Counted from the stretch's first letter, positions 7,853 through 16,339 are shown. The stretch: DNA of 48,026 bases from Prochlorococcus sp. AG-418-G23 (GCA_003214195.1 QCLY01000006.1:1-48026), one strand, 5' to 3'. Notes: generated by a model from the letters alone, not told the origin. Numbers and translations are program-made.

Positions 7853-8103
7853 TTAAAAACTGTTTAAATTATAATTGTTTTCTTTACCTTCCTCTAAAAG
7901 TTTTTTGTATGCTTTTCTCACTTCTTCGATAGATTCAACCCTAGAGCCTTTTGTAAATGGCTTACTTGATTGCTTAAACACACACCACCACCACCATAAA
8001 TTAACATTGCATTAATCAGAGAGGAGTTCTTAGAACTATCTTCAAAAGTTTCAAATACTTTAATTCTCGATCTAACTTTATTGATTAAAGTTAATTTTTC
8101 CAA
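7853..8103 (-). pseudogene. Frameshifted MEKFTL-family (DUF1651-like) gene
   Basis: The first half aligns with the genes at 19867-20115 and 44294-44542 (ME-K-TLINK-RSRIKVFE). After a GGT/GT tandem stretch the frame is lost and the rest (SSKPFTKGSRVESIEE, then AYKKLLEEG) continues in another frame to a stop at 7853. Length is 251 bases against 249 in the paralogues, consistent with a two-base slippage insertion. The start codon is TTG formed by the T-tract of a hairpin at 8102-8127, also unlike the ATG paralogues. Confidence 0.75.
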
Positions 8104-8110
8104 AAAAAAA

Positions 8111-8127
8111 GGGCGTTAGCTTCGCCC
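8111..8127 (-). terminator. GGGCG/CGCCC hairpin with T-tract
   Basis: On the minus strand GGGCGAAGCTAACGCCC is followed by T9 (8102-8110), directly at the start of the decayed gene 7853-8103. It forms the left edge of the ~150 bp repeated element; the 43.6 kb copy has an equivalent hairpin at 43732-43748. Confidence 0.65.
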
Positions 8128-8192
8128 CCATCAAAAAGCAGGATAATCCCCATCACCCAACCTTTTTAAAATCTTAGCACTATATATGGTGT

Positions 8193-8295
8193 TTGTAAGT
8201 ATTTAAAATTACCTATTGATGGGGTTGTTTGATTCTGTTTAATTTGTCATTATAGGAATCCCCATCACCTAGGCTCGTAAGAGTCTTTTTTTTTT
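8193..8295 (+). ncRNA. Candidate structured small RNA (repeat copy 1)
   Basis: An element of about 150 bp (8142-8295) recurs in opposite orientation at 43563-43716 with high identity. On this strand a TATATAT box (8181-8187) is followed by a GATGGGG segment that can pair with CCCCATC 30-40 bases later, and by CTC-GTAA-GAG with T10 at 8271-8295, a terminator with a GNRA tetraloop. The other copy has GCAA in the loop and a G-T in place of an A-T pair, so pairing is kept. RNA start is inferred from the -10-like box. It could be a mobile terminator repeat instead of a small RNA. Confidence 0.45.
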
Positions 8296-8401
8296 GATAT
8301 TTTACACTTCTAGGCTTAGGCACTTTTTTAAATTAGTGTTTAAAGACTTTCTATTTAATTTTTAAATTCGATAATTAATAATTAAATAAATAACTTTATT
8401 C

Positions 8402-8713
8402 ATGCAAACTTACATCGTACATTGGCAATTTCCAGATCAAGAAAGTCATATGCAAGGGGCCGAAGCTTTTGCGGGTTTTGTTGAAGGAGGATGCGAAGGT
8501 GATGAATTTGATGGGTTTAAAGTTCTTAATCGAGTAGTAAATCCTGAGGGAGCTAATGGTTGGGCAATAATTGAATCTTCAAATCATCAGAACATTTGGA
8601 AATGGAGTAGTATCTGGGTCGATAATTTTGGCGTAGAAATTGAAGTTACACCAGTTCTAACGGATAAAGAATTTCTTTCTGTCCATAAAGAAATTGCAGC
8701 AGCCTCAAACTAA
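8402..8713 (+). CDS. DUF3303 family protein
   Basis: 103 residues starting MQTYIVHWQFPDQESHMQG and containing DGFKVLNRVVNPEGANG and EVTPVLTDKEF, the pattern of cyanobacterial DUF3303 (small ferredoxin-like fold). Cytosolic, function unknown. Confidence 0.7.
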   Translation: MQTYIVHWQFPDQESHMQGAEAFAGFVEGGCEGDEFDGFKVLNRVVNPEGANGWAIIESSNHQNIWKWSSIWVDNFGVEIEVTPVLTDKEFLSVHKEIAAASN

Positions 8714-8773
8714 TAGTTAATCTTTTGAATGTTTGACTGCTCATCTAAAATGAAATGATAGTAGACATTTTTT

Positions 8774-8941
8774 ATGGGAAAATTTTCATCTGAAGAAATT
8801 GAAAGGCAATACAATTTAATAAAAATGCTTTTAGCTGAACCTGAAAAGTATAGAGATGCCATTAATGCAATTAAGAAAGATATTGTATATATGCCTATAG
8901 AGCTTAAAAAAAAACTTGAGGAAGAAAATATTATCTTTTAA
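8774..8941 (+). CDS. 55-residue helical protein
   Basis: Starts MGKFSSEEIERQYNLIKMLL and ends EEENIIF; charged, helical, no membrane segment. Starts 60 bases after the DUF3303 gene. Function unknown. Confidence 0.5.
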   Translation: MGKFSSEEIERQYNLIKMLLAEPEKYRDAINAIKKDIVYMPIELKKKLEEENIIF

Positions 8942-9007
8942 CCAATGCAAATGGCATTCATAATGATCGTTAATTTTTAAAAATTAGTAAATAACCATTC
9001 TCGTAAA

Positions 9008-9172
9008 CTAACCGAGGGAGTCTAAATCTCTACGGTGGTGAACTGTATTCCCGTCATCATGTGGAACTTTCTGTTCTCTCATTAAATCTGCAATTGTTGG
9101 ATAATCATTTGCATTATCAAGATCTTTTGCATTTTTATCTTGAATTGCGAATGGTGATTTTTTTAAATTCAT
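9008..9172 (-). CDS. 54-residue hydrophilic protein
   Basis: Starts MNLKKSPFAIQDKNAKDLDN, contains PTIADLMREQKVPHDDGNTV, ends RRDLDSLG. It begins 11 bases after the stop of the gene at 9184-9369, suggesting one transcript. Function unknown. Confidence 0.6.
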   Translation of the reverse strand: MNLKKSPFAIQDKNAKDLDNANDYPTIADLMREQKVPHDDGNTVHHRRDLDSLG

Positions 9173-9183
9173 AATTAATTCCC

Positions 9184-9369
9184 TCAAAATTTTTGTTGGA
9201 TTCTGATTACAGATCCTGGATTGTCATGTACGTAAGAGTTGAATTCTCTCGCAAGCATTAGGCAATCGTACGCATCGCGTGCGTAGAAGCCAACTTCATG
9301 TGTCTTATTTGATGAATCTTTGTAACTCAACACATATTTATTACAAGATTTGATCGGTGTTGATGGCAT
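9184..9369 (-). CDS. 61-residue hypothetical protein
   Basis: Contains YVLSYKDSSNKTHEVGFYAR and DAYDCLMLAREFN, a small alpha/beta-looking domain. First gene of a likely two-gene minus-strand unit. Not recognised. Confidence 0.6.
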   Translation of the reverse strand: MPSTPIKSCNKYVLSYKDSSNKTHEVGFYARDAYDCLMLAREFNSYVHDNPGSVIRIQQKF

Positions 9370-9617
9370 TTAATTTATTTCTGTTACCACTAAGTTCTAA
9401 CTAGGCATGATCATCAACTGACTAATAAAAATGTACGGTTTAAGGCACAAACATATACGGAAAGAGGACCAACAACTAAATTTAAAAATGAATATAATAT
9501 TTAACTAGAGTTAAAGATAAAAAATATTTCCGTTACTCCCATGGAATTATTTTCAATGGATTGCCTGTTTTCGCAAGTAACTTTATCTTAAAAACAAATT
9601 CTTTATAAACACATCAA

Positions 9618-9764
9618 TTATCTCGCTAAATTTATATGTTCGAGATTGTAAATATATTTTTCTCCATCATCGTCACCATCGTCATCATCATGGAAAGAAG
9701 AGATTAATACATAAACTCCTCCAAGTCCTAGTAACATAGATAAATAAAGAATTGGATCTGTCAT
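9618..9764 (-). CDS. 48-residue membrane peptide with Asp-rich loop
   Basis: One hydrophobic N-terminal helix (MTDPILYLSMLLGLGG), then FHDDDDGDDDGEKY, a striking acidic run. A metal- or basic-partner-binding tail is possible. Between 9370 and 9617 I see no convincing gene. Confidence 0.5.
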   Translation of the reverse strand: MTDPILYLSMLLGLGGVYVLISSFHDDDDGDDDGEKYIYNLEHINLAR

Positions 9765-9884
9765 AACTTAAGTTTGAAACATTTAAATTAAATTTGAGGA
9801 AGCTTTACAATATATATATTTTCTTTTAATTATTTAAATGGAAAAACTTTCTACGATCAAAAAATTGTCTTTTATTTGAGAAAA

Positions 9885-9903
9885 CTGAAAGTAGATCTAA
9901 AAT
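9885..9903 (+). promoter_or_regulatory. Degenerate TTGACA-N7-TAAAAT motif
   Basis: CTGAAA-GTAGATC-TAAAAT keeps the spacing and the right half of the dyad of the recurrent motif. It lies 55 bases before the YedK-type gene and probably drives it. Confidence 0.45.
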
Positions 9904-9957
9904 AAGGTTAATTTGCTATTTTTTTAAAGTGAGTTTTAAAAATTGTTTTAAAAATCA

Positions 9958-10596
9958 ATGTGTGGAAGATTTGAGCTGAAAACTAAATTTGAGAAGTTGC
10001 CAACCGTTTTGAAACAAGACTATCCAAGTGGACTAGATTCTAAATATGAGACTCAAAATCTAATAAGACCTAATGATCCTGTGCTTGTAATTAAAAACGA
10101 AGGAAGAATTAAAACTACTTTTATGACATGGGGCTTTATTTCCCCTTGGGCTAAAGACCCATTTGATAAAGAGAGACCAAGACCATTTAATGCAAGATCA
10201 GAAACCGTAGAAGAAAAAAAATTATTTAGTGGAAGTTGGAAACATAAAAGGTGCCTAATACCTGCCAGCGGTTTTTTTGAAAAAAGATATCGTATTAGAA
10301 AGGAGAATTATGAGACTTTTTGGTTGGGAGGCCTATGGAGCAAGTGGTCCTCGCCTTATGGCGCTGAAATAGAGAGTTGTTGCATACTAACAACTGAACC
10401 AAATGAGTTAGTTAAACCTTTACATCACCGTATGCCAGTTATTGTTCCCGATGGATATGAAGAGCAATGGACTGAACAGGTTAAAGATGCTGATGAATTA
10501 AGAGGTTTACTATCAATTATGACGTGTTGGTCTCCTGATGGATGGGTAGTAGAAGAAGCTATTAAAAAATCTACTGATCAAATGAGTTTGTTTTAA
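9958..10596 (+). CDS. yedK: HMCES/YedK-type SRAP protein
   Basis: 212 residues, the usual SRAP length. Starts MCGRFELK: Cys2 is the residue that, after Met removal, forms a thiazolidine crosslink with abasic sites in single-stranded DNA. Other motifs are FNARSET, CLIPASGFFEKR (the catalytic Glu) and HHRMPVIV (the His). Usual GFYEW is GFFEK here. The family shields abasic sites during replication and is often damage-regulated. Confidence 0.9.
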   Translation: MCGRFELKTKFEKLPTVLKQDYPSGLDSKYETQNLIRPNDPVLVIKNEGRIKTTFMTWGFISPWAKDPFDKERPRPFNARSETVEEKKLFSGSWKHKRCLIPASGFFEKRYRIRKENYETFWLGGLWSKWSSPYGAEIESCCILTTEPNELVKPLHHRMPVIVPDGYEEQWTEQVKDADELRGLLSIMTCWSPDGWVVEEAIKKSTDQMSLF

Positions 10597-10686
10597 ATGA
10601 AACCCTTCAAACTAGTAATGCTAGATTAATGTCATTATTTTTTTCCGAAGTTAATTTCAAAATAAATAAAAGGTAACTTTTTCGAA

Positions 10687-11409
10687 ATGCCTACCAGAAT
10701 AAATAAATATTTAAGTGAAGCCGGTTTCTGTTCCAGAAGAGTGGCAGATAAACTAATTGAAGAAGGGAAAGTAACTATAAATGGTATAGTTTCAGAAATA
10801 GGCGCTAAGGTTAAAGAAGGAGACAAAGTAGAAGTTGTTGGTCGAAGAATAGAAAAATTAAAGAAAGAAAAAAAGATATATTTAGCTTTTAATAAACCTG
10901 CTGGGATTGTTTGCACAACCGATAGAAGAGTAGAACCCGCAAATATAATAGATTTTATTAAATATCCAACAAGAATTTTTCCTGTTGGAAGATTGGATAA
11001 GCCCAGTGAGGGATTGATATTTTTAACAAATGATGGAGATATCGTAAATAAAATTCTTAGAACTCGAAATAATCATGAAAAGGAATACATCGTAGAAGTT
11101 AATCGTCAAATTAATAGGGAATTCGTTCAAGGCATGAGTAATGGGGTTGAAATATTAGATACAATAACTAAGAAATGTTTCGTAAAACAACTTGGGCCAA
11201 AAAAATTCAAAATCATACTTACTCAAGGTCTAAACCGCCAGATTAGGAGAATGTGTGAGTCGTTAGGATACAGAGTGAAATCTTTAAAGCGTGTAAGAAT
11301 AATGAATATTAGATTAGATGTTCCAATTGGAGAATATCGCGAATTTACACAAGAAGAACTTTTTGAATTATATGTATTACTCAACAACTCTTCAAATACT
11401 TTTGAATGA
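10687..11409 (+). CDS. rluF: 23S rRNA pseudouridine synthase, RluF type
   Basis: 240 residues: an N-terminal S4 RNA-binding domain (about 1-50), then a pseudouridine synthase domain with GRLDKPSEGL (catalytic Asp near 104) and GLNRQIRRMCESLGYRVKSL. These match the RluB/E/F group, most closely RluF, which modifies 23S rRNA. ATG at 10687 gives the standard MxTRINKYLSEAG start. Probably a core gene next to the island. Confidence 0.88.
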   Translation: MPTRINKYLSEAGFCSRRVADKLIEEGKVTINGIVSEIGAKVKEGDKVEVVGRRIEKLKKEKKIYLAFNKPAGIVCTTDRRVEPANIIDFIKYPTRIFPVGRLDKPSEGLIFLTNDGDIVNKILRTRNNHEKEYIVEVNRQINREFVQGMSNGVEILDTITKKCFVKQLGPKKFKIILTQGLNRQIRRMCESLGYRVKSLKRVRIMNIRLDVPIGEYREFTQEELFELYVLLNNSSNTFE

Positions 11410-11533
11410 TTAAAATTTTCAAAAAAATTTCTTAATTTGATTATCTTTTATTTTTTAACGATTTATATAGTTAGAGAATTTTGTTTTGAGATAGTTAATA
11501 TAAGAACTTTTCTTGAGTGAGGAGGTATTTTGA

Positions 11534-11552
11534 TTGACACTCCACCTAAAAT
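11534..11552 (+). promoter_or_regulatory. TTGACA-N7-TAAAAT promoter-like motif
   Basis: TTGACA-CTCCACC-TAAAAT, same spacing as the recurrent motif but without the right dyad half; ATG of the next gene is at 11577. Confidence 0.5.
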
Positions 11553-11576
11553 AAAAATGTCAAATTTCTATTTTTT

Positions 11577-11837
11577 ATGGCATCAAAAATTTACCAATGG
11601 TGGAAGAATGATAGGAGACTTGTAACTATTGTTCTTTTCCTATCTTTATTTGCTTTTTATATTAGAGCTCCCTTTGCGAAGGTAGTAAAAGTAAGAGATA
11701 CCTGTGCGAAGCTAAATACAAGCTATCAAATCACAGGTGATGAAGCGATGAAAAAGCTTAATTTAAAAGAGATAAAAAATTTCAATAATCGTGAATTGGC
11801 TAATTTTTACTGTGAGAGATATTTAGGGATTAAATAA
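11577..11837 (+). CDS. Membrane-anchored hypothetical protein
   Basis: 86 residues: one hydrophobic helix at about 16-30, then a soluble domain with two Cys (RDTCAKLN and ANFYCERYLG). Resembles in layout the gene at 13064 (anchor plus two Cys), though without clear homology. Function unknown. Confidence 0.6.
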   Translation: MASKIYQWWKNDRRLVTIVLFLSLFAFYIRAPFAKVVKVRDTCAKLNTSYQITGDEAMKKLNLKEIKNFNNRELANFYCERYLGIK

Positions 11838-11977
11838 TAAATTAATACTCACCAATGGAATATTATTGGCCGTTAAGATAGCAAGGGTTTTTTAATATGT
11901 AGCAGATAATATCCATTTAAATTGCTAATTCTTATATTTCTGGCGGTTAATAAAAATATAGATTTTGGTAAATTCTT

Positions 11978-12067
11978 ATGCAAAGATGTGTATTAAAAAT
12001 AGCAAGGGTAACAAGATCCTTCTTGCGCCTAGTGAACAAATTTCTCGTTGAGCAATTTTTACAGTAA
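11978..12067 (+). CDS. Possible 29-residue basic peptide
   Basis: ATG 11978 to TAA 12067, MQRCVLKIARVTRSFLRLVN, amphipathic and basic. It overlaps a GCAAGG/CCTTCTTGC stem-loop (12000-12028), so it may be an RNA signal instead. Nothing else is seen in 11838-12256. Confidence 0.2.
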   Translation: MQRCVLKIARVTRSFLRLVNKFLVEQFLQ

Positions 12068-12256
12068 TCCGAATAAATAATTTAGGATAAATCTTATTCG
12101 TTTAGTATCGGAGTAATTATTACATCAATAACCTGCTTGGTTTATCCTCGGTATTCAAAAGCTGTTTCTAATCTAACTAAGAATAAATATATTTTTAAGT
12201 AAATTATCTTAATTATTCTTCTGGTATAAAATACAAATTATTAATTAACTAATGTT

Positions 12257-12346
12257 ATGACTATCAATACATTTTTATTATTACTTTTAGTAATATCAAA
12301 CTATACAAACTTGTATTTAAATGTAAGAAATAGAAGAAGAATTTAA
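12257..12346 (+). CDS. 29-residue membrane peptide
   Basis: MTINTFLLLLLVISNYTNLY followed by a basic RNRRRI tail: one membrane helix with positive-inside end. Weak evidence beyond composition. Confidence 0.35.
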   Translation: MTINTFLLLLLVISNYTNLYLNVRNRRRI

Positions 12347-12418
12347 GAATTATTATTATATTTTTTATGAGAAATAGATCTATCCAAAGTTTAAGAGTTT
12401 TTTCTTTTTATTAATTTA

Positions 12419-12655
12419 TTAGCTAATTAGTATGTCTGAAAAGTTGATCAAAATTTTACGATAAATTGAGGGCAACAAACCATATTGCTTCCCAAGCTTT
12501 TGATGAAATGTTAATTTAAAATAAAACATAAAATCCTCTTCAATTATCAGTGGATTATTAATTATCCCTTTATTTGGTTTCAGCAAAAGTACTAATTTAT
12601 GCAGTTTGATAAGGATTGGTACTTTATTTTGAAGTAGTTGGATTGTTATTGGCAT
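12419..12655 (-). CDS. Uncertain hypothetical protein
   Basis: A 78-residue open frame, Leu/Ile/Lys-rich, with no recognisable motif. It occupies an otherwise empty stretch but could be chance in such AT-rich DNA. Confidence 0.25.
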   Translation of the reverse strand: MPITIQLLQNKVPILIKLHKLVLLLKPNKGIINNPLIIEEDFMFYFKLTFHQKLGKQYGLLPSIYRKILINFSDILIS

Positions 12656-12683
12656 TTTTTATCAAGGAGGATTTAACTAAAAG

Positions 12684-12866
12684 ATGGAATTATTTATAGC
12701 TTTAGGATTACCAATAGTTTTGTTAGTTGCATTAACATTTGTTTTTATATCAGAGGGCATTCCATTATGGATACAAAATTTAAATAAAAATAGTTCAACT
12801 ATATGGAATTTCGGTATTGTTGCCATGAGCACAATGACAGTAATAATTTATTTAGCAAAAAGATAA
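12684..12866 (+). CDS. 60-residue two-helix membrane protein
   Basis: Two hydrophobic segments (about 3-24 and 41-57) separated by a polar loop with Trp. A strong AAGGAGG precedes ATG 12684, supporting translation. Function unknown. Confidence 0.65.
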   Translation: MELFIALGLPIVLLVALTFVFISEGIPLWIQNLNKNSSTIWNFGIVAMSTMTVIIYLAKR

Positions 12867-13063
12867 ATTCATTTTTTGCAAGAAAATATCAGGAAATACT
12901 TTTTTGAGGGAAAACAATCATAGGTTAAGAATTTCAAACATAACTGACTGCGGCGATATTATTCGAACCAACGCTCTATTCACCTGTGTTAAAAAGGTCG
13001 GCTATTTGATAGTTTTTTAGGAATATCAATCTAAACTTAGAGGGATAAAGATCCACTTTATTT

Positions 13064-13318
13064 ATGTCAACAAATAAAAGTCCAAATATTATCAAATACT
13101 CTTTAATTACATCTACGACAGCGATAGTACTCATTTTTATCGCCTTGATCCCTATTTCAAAAAAAGCATTTTATTGGAATCAATGCTTTAAAAAAAGCTT
13201 TCAATGGATAGATAAAAACGAGATGGAACTAAAAAAATTGGATAAAGCTTCAAAAGAAAGTATTGCAGTAGCAGTTTGTAATGGGGCTGTTTACGAACCT
13301 AAATTCAAAAGAAAGTAA
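13064..13318 (+). CDS. Anchored protein with two conserved-looking Cys
   Basis: 84 residues: hydrophobic anchor at about 13-30, then WNQCFKKSFQWI and ESIAVAVCNGAVYEPKFKRK. The anchor plus the CNGAVYEP ending resembles a family common in picocyanobacteria, role unknown. Probably faces the periplasm or lumen. Confidence 0.65.
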   Translation: MSTNKSPNIIKYSLITSTTAIVLIFIALIPISKKAFYWNQCFKKSFQWIDKNEMELKKLDKASKESIAVAVCNGAVYEPKFKRK

Positions 13319-13418
13319 TTAAATAAAAAGTCGATCTAAAATAAGTGTGAATCAATTACTTTTTTGTATTGATCTGTAAACTCTATTTTTACTTCTTATT
13401 AACACCCGAATTGCTCAT

Positions 13419-13676
13419 TTAAAGAATTGGATATGCTATCCAACCAAATAAGGAGTAATTAATAATGACAGCCATAAAACCAATCATTGCAAGTCGACCA
13501 TTAGTTCTTTCTGCAATAAACCAATAACTATTTGGCCATTCAAAATCGCCTCTCTTATTGGATATTTGATCTTTTGAAAGTGAAGTCTCTTTTTTGGTGT
13601 TTTTTTGTTCAAAATAATAATTGCTATCAGGATAAAAGCTTTCGCTTGACATATTTTCTGATTTAAAGTCAACCAT
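13419..13676 (-). CDS. hli: High-light-inducible protein (HLIP)
   Basis: The C-terminal third has ERTNGRLAMIGFMAVIINY, the ExxNGRxAMxGF chlorophyll-binding helix of HLIP/CAB-like proteins that protect photosystems under light or nutrient stress. A hydrophilic N-terminal extension precedes it. I choose ATG 13676 (85 residues); an in-frame ATG at 13733 would add 19 residues, and MSSES further in is also possible. Confidence 0.85.
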   Translation of the reverse strand: MVDFKSENMSSESFYPDSNYYFEQKNTKKETSLSKDQISNKRGDFEWPNSYWFIAERTNGRLAMIGFMAVIINYSLFGWIAYPIL

Positions 13677-13912
13677 TTTATTAGAAATATGAATTTCATA
13701 TATCTTAAAACTAAAAAGGGTAAATAGGTTCAAAGAAGCTTAGGATTTTTTATTTATATGTAGTTTTTTGATTCGTTACAACTTATGAGTAAGATACAAG
13801 ATATGTAAAAAAATAGTCGTGACAACCACAGAGCACTTCTTCTTAGATAAAAGTACCATATAAATTAATAGTAAAAAGAAGGAATATTTAAATATATGAT
13901 ATGGGAAGTCTT

Positions 13913-14060
13913 ATGAAACTCATTACTCCTTTCACTGCTCTAAATCGAAAATTCTTTCAAATGGATTTAATTAGAAAAGAAGTTTAAAATACAAGATTAA
14001 CCGCAAAAATATTGCATGATGATTATGGGAAAATATAAGATAAATCATCAATTTGCTTAG
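13913..14060 (+). pseudogene. Decayed copy of the gene at 18718
   Basis: Starts MKLITPFTALNRKFFQMDL, matching MQLTTPFTILNKKFNEMDLI at 18718, then hits in-frame stops while homology continues (LTAKILHDDYGKI). Upstream, 13816-13912 also matches 18402-18494 in DNA, including GTGACAACCAC and the GGAAGTCTT/GGAGGTCTT ribosome-site region. So a block of several hundred bases was duplicated and this copy has decayed. Confidence 0.65.
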
Positions 14061-14266
14061 TTACTAACTTCATATCCGATATTGTTTTTAGGATTGGTTA
14101 TAAAGATAATTAGATTTAAAACTAGGTTCGCAGGTAAATTTAAAGGTTTTAAAAGTAGTAAAGCCATACCCTGGGTTAAGTTGAACCCTTTGTTTTTCAA
14201 AAATCGCCCCCCACCCTTTGTGAACTTTTTGTAAGAGTACTTTAGGTCAGATTAACACTTTTATAA

Positions 14267-14285
14267 TTGACAAGCGATATAAAAT
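14267..14285 (+). promoter_or_regulatory. TTGACA-N7-TAAAAT promoter-like motif
   Basis: TTGACA-AGCGATA-TAAAAT, 18 bases before ATG 14304. The upstream sequence (ATTAACACTTTTATAATTGAC) resembles that before the motif at 19025. Confidence 0.6.
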
Positions 14286-14303
14286 GAAATTATTTTTAGA
14301 GTA

Positions 14304-14555
14304 ATGGAATCAATACTCTTTTTTATAATTTTTAGTGGGATTTGGGCTGTTGCCGATGCCATATTCGCACCATTTTTTTCAAGCTTGTTAGGTATAAGTG
14401 AAGCTTCATCAGAATGCGTTGTAGGAATTATTCTGGGATTAATTACTGGTTTCTTTTTTGGCCCTGTTATTGCATTTAGCCTGGAACAGAAAGCATCTAG
14501 TTGGATAGCTACTATTTGTCTTATAGTCTCAAGTTTTATAGCTAGCAGCTTTTGA
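14304..14555 (+). CDS. Hypothetical membrane protein
   Basis: 83 residues, almost entirely hydrophobic, with three probable helices and Gly-rich turns (GIILGLITGFFFGP). Driven by the promoter-like motif at 14267. Family not recognised. Confidence 0.6.
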   Translation: MESILFFIIFSGIWAVADAIFAPFFSSLLGISEASSECVVGIILGLITGFFFGPVIAFSLEQKASSWIATICLIVSSFIASSF

Positions 14556-14575
14556 TTACTACTTGGTTATACATA

Positions 14576-14668
14576 ATGGTTTATGAATATTTGGATCTTC
14601 AAACTAAAGGGATTCTTGGATTATTTGTCTTTATAATTCGGATTTTTCTAGCTTCCCTTACATATTGA
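14576..14668 (+). CDS. Possible 30-residue membrane peptide
   Basis: MVYEYLDLQTKGILGLFVFI and a further hydrophobic end, 20 bases after the previous gene. Weak support. Confidence 0.3.
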   Translation: MVYEYLDLQTKGILGLFVFIIRIFLASLTY

Positions 14669-14832
14669 TTAGATCTCTAGATAAGCATTGAATTTATTAA
14701 TAAGTTAATTATTTGCAATTAATCATAATAAGCTATCAAAGCTATATAATAATCGCTATTTGAGTTTTTAAGAAAAATGAAAAATAAAAGGCAAGCTTGG
14801 GATAGATCCCCATAACTTAGTTTTATAGTATT

Positions 14833-14877
14833 GGGGAGACAGGATTCGATCCATCTAACTGTAGCTCCCGATGCACC
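14833..14877 (-). repeat. Degenerate tRNA-Pro 3'-half remnant (A)
   Basis: GGGGAGACAGGATTCGATCC and the following CTCCC-GCACC align with the tRNA-Pro fragments elsewhere in the window, with about a third of positions changed. An old insertion-site relic. Apart from this, 14669-15120 shows nothing convincing. Confidence 0.5.
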
Positions 14878-15120
14878 TGCTTTGAAAAATTAGATAAACT
14901 TATAAGAAAAAAGTGTATCAATTGCTTATTATTTGGCATAAAAATAATTTTTGATTCTCAAAATTTTTTAGACAAAGCAGAGTTGTGCGTAGATAAGCAA
15001 AATCTCAGTTCATCTTGCTCACTTGACAACTAGTTATTCCTAATAGAACTGTAAATTTTTTTTGTATGATTGTTCCAAAATCGATGTTATATTTTTTTAA
15101 AAAAATCATTTCAGATATCT

Positions 15121-15408
15121 TCATAATCTGCATGAAGGATAAGTTTCAAGTGCTATTTTAACCCCATTCTCGAAACTCCTACTATCAAAACTTGAACTAT
15201 TCCCAAAGTTTTTTCTATAGGTTTTAAAAAGGGTCCTTGCCGAAGAATTATTCATATACCCAGATTCTGTAGATACACAAAGTGTTTCTGCTATACCTAC
15301 ACCCACACCATACCAGTATGAACCTAAATCAAATGCTTTTGCTGGAATAAATTCGACAAGTGGAGTTAAGAAAGCTATGGAAGAAAAAAGAAAAAATTTT
15401 TTTTTCAT
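15121..15408 (-). CDS. Small secreted protein
   Basis: 95 residues from MKKKFFLF: a signal peptide ending near PAKAFD, then SYWYGVGVGIAETLC and a C-terminal YPSC. Layout matches the genes at 16427 and 39035 (signal peptide, YG/FG-V-G---C, then YPSC in two of them), so they form a loose family. An in-frame ATG nine codons upstream exists but MKKKFF is the natural start. Confidence 0.65.
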   Translation of the reverse strand: MKKKFFLFSSIAFLTPLVEFIPAKAFDLGSYWYGVGVGIAETLCVSTESGYMNNSSARTLFKTYRKNFGNSSSFDSRSFENGVKIALETYPSCRL

Positions 15409-15592
15409 ATTTTTATTTATTATTTTTTCATTCATATTATACTCTCATAATAAATTTATCTTAATCAATTAATGCAGCAAAGTTTTAGCAAATCCTTTCT
15501 CAATGCTCTTTAAGTCTCTTCTTTCTAAATTCTGGCAATAAAATAGATATTCTTGTTAACCATGAAGTATGATTTAGTTTTCATGAGCCTGT

Positions 15593-15632
15593 TAGACGGG
15601 ATTCGAAGCTGCTACCAAGTGTCTAGAGCACT
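15593..15632 (-). repeat. Degenerate tRNA-Pro 3'-half remnant (B)
   Basis: Reading the minus strand, AGTGCTCTAGACACTTGG is followed by CAGCTTCGAATCCCGTC: same layout as the intact fragments (anticodon stem, then T-arm) but heavily mutated. It directly precedes the GC-richer gene pair. Confidence 0.5.
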
Positions 15633-15688
15633 TAACAAACCTAGTTAAGTCATCTCCTTAGGAGGGTAGAAGAAGAGGTTGGGTAAGG

Positions 15689-15967
15689 ATGGTGAATACT
15701 TTAGTTATGGGAGTGGCTGCTGTAAAATATAAAGAATTGGCCTTAAGATTTAAAACTAACGTTATCAGCATTGCCCTTTTACGTATGAGACAAACAAAAG
15801 TAAATTTGTCCACTAGGAGAATTATTCGCAAATTCTTAAATAATCTCGGCAGTATTCTCTACGATCACCAAACCCCTCCACTATCAAGCTCAAATGGAGG
15901 CGCGTGGGGATGTCTTTCATTCTTACTTTGCATTTTGGTTGTTATTCTTATTCTCATGTTGGTCTAA
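15689..15967 (+). CDS. Hypothetical protein with C-terminal membrane helix
   Basis: 92 residues: a basic N-terminal part and a hydrophobic end (CILVVILILMLV). G+C and codon choice are visibly higher than neighbours. Its TAA abuts the next ATG (TAAATG), so the two are one unit. An Ala/Gly-rich GGAWG precedes the helix. Start among several Met codons is uncertain. Confidence 0.5.
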   Translation: MVNTLVMGVAAVKYKELALRFKTNVISIALLRMRQTKVNLSTRRIIRKFLNNLGSILYDHQTPPLSSSNGGAWGCLSFLLCILVVILILMLV

Positions 15968-16339
15968 ATGGAAGCAGCTCGCAAATACCATCCAAAAAAA
16001 AATTCATTCGCTCTATTGCTAATTGCTTTAGCATTTTTAACTAATCAATTTGTTCTTAAAAACTCATTCCCCGAGAACACCTTTCTTCACTCTTGGTACA
16101 ATGACACTCTTGCGATGCCCGCTATTTTTTCATTTGGCGCAGTGGCAAGAGCAGCAACGAAAGCAAACATAACGTTCACAAACTTATATTTTTTGGTGCT
16201 AACGCTTTTCTGCTCCTTCGTCTTTGAATACATAAGGCCGATATTCATAAAAAGTTCAGTGACAGACAAGTACGACATACTTGCATACTGCGTGGGTGCA
16301 GCTGCGTACATCTTGTGGTGTAAAGAATCAGTGAAATAG
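15968..16339 (+). CDS. Membrane protein, VanZ/DUF2809-like layout
   Basis: 123 residues with four hydrophobic segments; FEYIRPIF and then TDKYDILAYCVGAAAYI resemble the D-x-x-D-hydrophobic-G end of small VanZ/DUF2809-type membrane proteins (tentative). Codons such as TAC, GTG and GCG are much commoner than nearby, suggesting transfer together with its upstream partner. Confidence 0.6.
   Translation: MEAARKYHPKKNSFALLLIALAFLTNQFVLKNSFPENTFLHSWYNDTLAMPAIFSFGAVARAATKANITFTNLYFLVLTLFCSFVFEYIRPIFIKSSVTDKYDILAYCVGAAAYILWCKESVK

Noticed and set aside
9431-9508. 25-codon frame in the gap before the YedK gene
   Set aside because: No ribosome site, no homologue in the window, and AT-rich chance length.
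12950-13010. tRNA-like stretch with TTCGAACC
   Set aside because: A T-loop-like string is present on the minus strand, but T-arm pairing and an acceptor match fail; not counted as a tRNA or fragment.
14115-14140. Possible further tRNA remnant (ACTAGGTTCGCAGGT)
   Set aside because: Only about 15 bases match and order is disturbed; too short to call.
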